Positions 60,057-64,000 of a DNA stretch of 64,000 nt are shown one piece after another; position 1 is the first letter of the stretch, and each line of letters starts with the position of its first letter. The DNA lies in NCBI GenBank assembly GCA_009773185.1, contig WPIF01000011.1, positions 62,001 to 126,000 of the forward strand. Reading direction: 5' to 3'. The DNA is from Nitrospirota bacterium. GTDB taxonomy: Bacteria > Nitrospirota > Thermodesulfovibrionia > Thermodesulfovibrionales > UBA1546. The notes under the pieces were generated by a model. That model ran no database searches and had not been told where the DNA came from. It saw only the letters and a list, made by a program, of their open reading frames with translations. The translations under genes were made by a program, and so were the position numbers.

Positions 60057-61696
60057 ACATTCCTTTCCAGTAACTCTCCTGCGTGCCTGAGAGATACATC
60101 TGTTATCTTGCCGCTTAGCATCCTTGCGATCTCAGCCTTTCGTTCATCTTCAGAAAGAGCTTTTATCTTTATAAAGGTACTGTCTTTTTTCTGGAACTTT
60201 TCCGTCATAATATGAAAATCAGCTGCCGAGGCTATCTGCGGGAGATGCGTGATGCAAATGACCTGATGTGCCTTTGCGAGTTTTTTTAATTTCACGCCGA
60301 CACTCTCAGCTGTCCTGCCTCCTATGCCTGCATCAACCTCATCAAATATTAACACAGGTATTTTATCAACGTCAGCAAGTATATTTTTAAGCGCCAGCAT
60401 TATCCGCGAGAGTTCCCCGCCTGAGGCGACCCTTGAAAGAGGTTTCAGCGCTTCGCCGGGGTTGGCTGAAAATAAGAATTCAACAGTATCAATGCCGCTC
60501 GAAGACAGGGGAGCGGGTTTTATTTCAGCCCTGAACCCTGCCTTTTCAAATGCAAGTTCTTTCAGTATTTTTTCAACAGCCTTGCTTATCTCATCTGCTG
60601 TCTTTTTCCTTTTTTCAGAAAGCTGTGTTGCTGCTTTAAGAAGTTTCTCTTCTTTTTCCTTAAGCTGATTTTCCACAGCCCCGGCTTTTTCATCTGCCTG
60701 CCCGAGTGAGGCAAGCTCTTTTTCAGCTTCATCCCTGTATCTGAGTATGGACGCTATATCTTCTCCGTATTTTTTCCCAAGTTTTTTTATGGTCTCAAGC
60801 CTTTCCTCAATATTCTCAAGCCTGTTTGGGTCAAGGTCATATTTTTCCTTGTGCCCCCTGAGAGAGATAGAACCGTCTTCAAGCAGGGGCATTGCTGACT
60901 CAAGAAGGCCCAGGGTTTCGCTTATACTGGAATCTATTGAGGACATTTCTTTAAGTTTGGAGATAACAGTTGAGAGCTTTTCTATGCATGCGCCTTCTGA
61001 TTCATACAGCATTGCATAGGCTGTTTCCGTGAGTTCGTTCAGCCTGTTCAGGTTTGAAAGGATGGACCTTTCGTTTTCCAGCGCCTCTTTTTCCCCCGGC
61101 TTCAGGGACGCGGTATCTATTTCACTTATTTGAAAGCTCAGGAGGTCTATCCTGTGGGCCCTTTCCTTGGCATTGGTCCTGAGTTCAGAGAGTTCTTTCC
61201 TGAGGGATTGCACCTCATGGAACATTGTCTCCACTTCAGCTTTCCTGTCCTGGAGTTTCCCGTAAAAATCCAGCAGGGTCCTCTGGTTGTCGGCAGGAAG
61301 AAGGCTCTGGTGTTCGTGCTGGCCGTGCATGTCAACGAGAGACCTGCCTATTTCGGAGAGGCTCTGTATGTTAACAATGGTATCGTTTATGTAGGCCCTG
61401 CTTTTTCCTGCGGATGATATGCTGCGCCTGAGTATGATTCCGTCTTCAGAGATTATTCCCATCTGCTCAAGCAGCGGGTGGCCTGCTACCTCAAAGAGCG
61501 CCTCGACTGAGGCATCTTTTTCCCCTGTTTTTATCATGTCAGTCTGCGCCCTTTCCCCCAGAGCAAGGCCGAGGGCGTCAACGATGATTGATTTTCCGGC
61601 CCCTGTTTCCCCTGTTAAAACATTCAGCCCTGTTTCGAACCGGATTGTAAGGTCGTCTATTATTGCAAGATTCTTTATCCTGAGTTCTTTAAGCAT
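60053..61696 (-). CDS. recN: DNA repair protein RecN
   Basis: A 547-residue SMC-like ATPase starting at MLKELRIKNLAIIDDLTIRF; the longer frame adds six unlikely residues. Walker A TGETGAGKSIIVDAL; LVDMHGQHEHQSLL; a central coiled coil (~150-350); signature VASGGELSRIMLALK; Walker B IPVLIFDEVDAGIGGRTAESVG; and ITHLPQIASAADFHIM. It acts in double-strand-break repair with RecA. It is followed by the ferredoxin gene with a 4-bp overlap. Confidence 0.95.
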   Translation of the reverse strand: MLKELRIKNLAIIDDLTIRFETGLNVLTGETGAGKSIIVDALGLALGERAQTDMIKTGEKDASVEALFEVAGHPLLEQMGIISEDGIILRRSISSAGKSRAYINDTIVNIQSLSEIGRSLVDMHGQHEHQSLLPADNQRTLLDFYGKLQDRKAEVETMFHEVQSLRKELSELRTNAKERAHRIDLLSFQISEIDTASLKPGEKEALENERSILSNLNRLNELTETAYAMLYESEGACIEKLSTVISKLKEMSSIDSSISETLGLLESAMPLLEDGSISLRGHKEKYDLDPNRLENIEERLETIKKLGKKYGEDIASILRYRDEAEKELASLGQADEKAGAVENQLKEKEEKLLKAATQLSEKRKKTADEISKAVEKILKELAFEKAGFRAEIKPAPLSSSGIDTVEFLFSANPGEALKPLSRVASGGELSRIMLALKNILADVDKIPVLIFDEVDAGIGGRTAESVGVKLKKLAKAHQVICITHLPQIASAADFHIMTEKFQKKDSTFIKIKALSEDERKAEIARMLSGKITDVSLRHAGELLERNV

Positions 61697-61799
61697 TGCA
61701 TGAAGATAATACAATAAAAATTAAAAATCAAATTAAAAATTGCGGAATTCATTTAACTTTAAGGTTTTAATTTTTTACGGCTGCAACAACGGCCTCTGG

Positions 61800-62528
61800 T
61801 TATTTCTTCAGGATGTTTCTGAGTTCTATTGCGTTCTTCGGCGCATTGCCAAGGGCATCATTATTGAAATACATAAAAACATCCTTGCCCTGCTTTATGA
61901 ACTTGTTTACCAGCTTTGCATCAATTTTAAGCTGTTCCTTGTTATAGCAGGAGACATATTTCCCGTCAGCGCTGTGCCTTCTGATGTATACAAAATCAGC
62001 GGTAGCCGGCAGGTCGCACAGGAAGTCAGGCTGGTCAGCTATGCACATGCTGATATTATTCTTTCCGAGCAATGAAATTATCTTTTTATTTATCCAGCTT
62101 TTATCTCTGAACTCAAAGGTGTTTTTTGCCTTATATTGATTGAGCACCTCAATGAATTTTCTCAGTTTTTCCGCATCAGCCTTAAAATCAGGAGGGAATT
62201 GCCAGAGGATAACCCCGAGTTTTTCTTTCAGCGCCTTGGCCCTTGAAAAAAATACATCCAGAGGTTCTATGGGAGATTTTAGTTTTTTGACATGAGTTAT
62301 AAACCTGCTTCCTTTCAGGGAAAGGGTAAAATTCGCAGGTGTTTCGCTGTACCATCTTGAGAAGGTCTCTTTTTCAGGGACCCTGTGAAAGGTGACGTTC
62401 AGCTCGACTGTCGAAAATTTTTTGCAATAATATGGAAGCCACAATTTTCTCGAAAGTTCATCGGGATAAAAAGAGCCCTTCCAATCGTCATACTGAAAAC
62501 CACTGCATCCTATCTTCACACAAGGCAT
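61800..62528 (-). CDS. DUF72-family protein
   Basis: A 242-residue protein starting at MPCVKIGCSGFQYDDWKGSFYP; the upstream frame is not used. FSTVELNVTFHRVPEKETFSRW, KGSRFITHVKKL, FEFRDKSWINK, CIADQPDF and VYIRRHSADGKY (each in part) are DUF72 motifs (TIM-barrel, function unknown). It is divergent from pgk with a short shared promoter region. The usual Y-W and R-D pairs are kept. Confidence 0.88.
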   Translation of the reverse strand: MPCVKIGCSGFQYDDWKGSFYPDELSRKLWLPYYCKKFSTVELNVTFHRVPEKETFSRWYSETPANFTLSLKGSRFITHVKKLKSPIEPLDVFFSRAKALKEKLGVILWQFPPDFKADAEKLRKFIEVLNQYKAKNTFEFRDKSWINKKIISLLGKNNISMCIADQPDFLCDLPATADFVYIRRHSADGKYVSCYNKEQLKIDAKLVNKFIKQGKDVFMYFNNDALGNAPKNAIELRNILKK

Positions 62529-62597
62529 ATAATAGTATATCATATTATTGCCTTGCGTGCCGTAAGGAAAAGGCTTTTTGCCTTCAGGAGGTGCAAT

Positions 62598-63896
62598 ATG
62601 GATAAAAAGGGTTTGGATTCAAGGCTGCGTTTGATTCAGGATGCAGACCTCAACGGCAAGGTCGTGCTTGTCAGGTTCGACCATAATGTTGTAAAAGACG
62701 GCGAGATAAAAGACCCCTACAGGATTGACCGGACATTCGGAACTCTCTATAACATAGTAGAGCGGGGCGGAAGGCCGATACTCATGACCCATGTCGGAAG
62801 GCCTAAAGACAAAAAAACAGGAGATATCACGTGCAGGCCCGGTGAATCCGTAGAACCGATTGTTGAGTACCTTGCTATGAAACTGCACACAAGGTTTCAT
62901 ATACCAAAATTCGATATAGACCCAAAGCGAGGGATTACAGGCATTGATACGTCCATAAATCTTGCAATCCGCAGCCTGCGTGAGAGAAAGGTCGGAGGCA
63001 TCTATCTTCCAAACACACGCTGGTTTGCAGGAGAAGAGGCAGAAGGCAAGGTAAGGGAAAACTTTGTGCTCCAGCTTGCGGGTTTGGCAGATATTTTTAT
63101 AAATGATGCATTTGGCTCATGGCAGCCCCACGCATCAACCTATGACATTGCAAGGCTCCTTCCTTCCTATGCAGGATTCCTTATGCAGCAGGAGATAGTG
63201 AATCTTCACTCTGTCATGAACCCTGAAAGGCCTTTTGTAGCTGTTGTTGCAGGCGCAAAATACGATACAAAGATAAAGCCCCTGTATGCCATATATGACA
63301 AAGTGGATAAGCTCATACTCGGGGGCGTGCTCTATAACACATTCCTCTGCGCAAAATACGCGGTGAAGATAGCCGGCGTTTCAGAGAGCGATATCGAGGC
63401 GGCAAAAGACCTTGTTGAAAAGGACAGGAAAAACCAGAAGATTGTGGAGCTTCCGTATATTGTTGAGTCAGATACACTTGAAGGAAGGGTTGAAGGGAAA
63501 TACAGGACCATATCAGCAAGAGATTTCAAGCAGGGCAATAAATACAATTACATCCTTGATATTGACCCGAAAGCATTTGAGGATAAATTTGTCTATGAGA
63601 GCATCTCAAATGCAAAGACAATATTTGTTAACGCGGTTATGGGATTTACGCCTCATTTTTCAGCGGGTTCCGCAGCATTGGACAGCACCATTGACCATAA
63701 CAGGACTGCAATAAAGATGTACGGGGGCGGAGATACTCTTCAGGAATTCAAAAACCTCTGCCCGGGTCTTTATCTTTCGGTCCTTGATAATACCCAGTAT
63801 TATTTCTTCACAGGCGGAGGGACAGTGCTCACTGCAATAGAGCAGGGAAGCCCCTATGGCTTAATGCCGGTAAAGGCATTGATGGAAAATAAGTAG
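62598..63896 (+). CDS. pgk: Divergent phosphoglycerate kinase
   Basis: A 432-residue protein (typical PGK ~395). GGAGG lies seven bases before the ATG at 62598; the upstream frame from 62385 is spurious. VVLVRFDHNVVKDG replaces RVDFNVP, MTHVGRPKDKKTG is near SHLGRPKG, ADIFINDAFGSWQPHASTYDIARLLPSYAGFLMQ (in part) and GAKYDTKIKPLYAIYDKVDKLILGGVLYNTFLCAK follow the family, and GGGDTLQEF and FFTGGGTVLTAIEQGSPYGLMPV end it. Loops are changed in the triose and nucleotide sites, so it may be a special PGK form rather than the main enzyme. pfkA starts 52 bp later. Confidence 0.85.
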   Translation: MDKKGLDSRLRLIQDADLNGKVVLVRFDHNVVKDGEIKDPYRIDRTFGTLYNIVERGGRPILMTHVGRPKDKKTGDITCRPGESVEPIVEYLAMKLHTRFHIPKFDIDPKRGITGIDTSINLAIRSLRERKVGGIYLPNTRWFAGEEAEGKVRENFVLQLAGLADIFINDAFGSWQPHASTYDIARLLPSYAGFLMQQEIVNLHSVMNPERPFVAVVAGAKYDTKIKPLYAIYDKVDKLILGGVLYNTFLCAKYAVKIAGVSESDIEAAKDLVEKDRKNQKIVELPYIVESDTLEGRVEGKYRTISARDFKQGNKYNYILDIDPKAFEDKFVYESISNAKTIFVNAVMGFTPHFSAGSAALDSTIDHNRTAIKMYGGGDTLQEFKNLCPGLYLSVLDNTQYYFFTGGGTVLTAIEQGSPYGLMPVKALMENK

Positions 63897-63948
63897 GCAT
63901 ATTTCTATAATATACGCAAATTAAATTAATCACCTTTCAGGAGGGTTT

Positions 63949-64000
63949 ATGGCTGACATCAAAAGAATCGGGGTAATCACAAGCGGCGGTGACTGCGGAG
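63949..64000 (+). CDS. pfkA: 6-phosphofructokinase, N-terminus (partial)
   Basis: The last 52 bases encode MADIKRIGVITSGGDCG and run off the edge. KRIGVITSGGDxxG is the conserved start of PFK with the ATP-binding glycine loop. AGGAGGG lies upstream of the ATG. Codirectional with pgk, giving a glycolytic pair. Confidence 0.8.
   Translation, partial: MADIKRIGVITSGGDCG

Overview
The window is a bacterial chromosome segment of moderate GC with Gram-negative traits: signal peptides, lipoboxes, an outer-membrane-type beta protein and a MacA/MacB-like exporter. Gene content (dnaX next to ybaB and the SRP RNA, gatAB, a receiver-Lon fusion, a complete cob/cbi block with B12 riboswitches, geranylgeranyl-reductase-type flavoprotein, radical SAM proteins) suggests an anaerobic or microaerophilic lineage such as Nitrospirota or a deltaproteobacterial relative. 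This placement is inference; no rRNA or other marker is present.

Layout. 0-4.2 kb: a minus-strand redox group (FAD reductase, short Fe-S protein, FAD-linked oxidase). 4.3-5 kb: an MnmC-like methyltransferase. 5-10.5 kb: an accessory island with a Fic enzyme and a small convergent protein carrying the Fic-inhibition motif, both apparently leaderless; a divergent RHH regulator unit with a clear promoter/operator; a nuclease-helicase gene; and a graveyard holding three truncated copies of the vsr 5' end, each linked to a different gene piece. 10.6-15.1 kb: core genes (ettA, a Lon with an internal receiver domain). 15.1-17.2 kb: a VapBC pair bracketed by direct repeats and small accessory genes including a HEPN-like protein. 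17.2-31.3 kb: ybaB, dnaX, SRP RNA, an ABC exporter with its adaptor, tRNA-Ser(GGA), a radical SAM protein, gatB/gatA and a hybrid sensor kinase.

31.4-55.3 kb is the centrepiece: a plus-strand cobalamin superlocus. A first B12 riboswitch with a terminator leads cobU-cobT-cobS-cobC-cbiP-cbiB-cobD-cbiA-cbiX/C. A second B12 riboswitch leads an outer-membrane protein gene, the CbiMNQO cobalt importer, a peptide/radical-SAM pair (CbpA/CbpB type), cobA, cobF, cbiET, cbiL, cbiF, an inserted rhuM, cbiG-cbiH and a BPL_N-type protein. Together they import cobalt, build the corrin ring, adenosylate it and attach the nucleotide loop. The ring set is hybrid: CobF (known from the aerobic route) stands where CbiD is expected, beside anaerobic-type CbiX and CbiG; CbiD and CbiJ/CobK are not in the window. 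55.3-64 kb returns to housekeeping genes: hydrolase, M23 peptidase, TrmJ-like methylase, lipoproteins, HU, ferredoxin, recN, DUF72, a divergent pgk and the start of pfkA.

The most unusual structure is in the DNA itself. (1) A ~125-bp structured element occurs four times (one copy internally deleted); its outer arms differ between copies yet are complementary within each copy. (2) Short tandem repeats of 6-9 bp units are inserted in frame in many cobalamin proteins and build the signal peptides of CbiM and the CbiN-like protein. (3) Palindromic coding repeats sit in frame in CobT and CbiA in opposite orientation.
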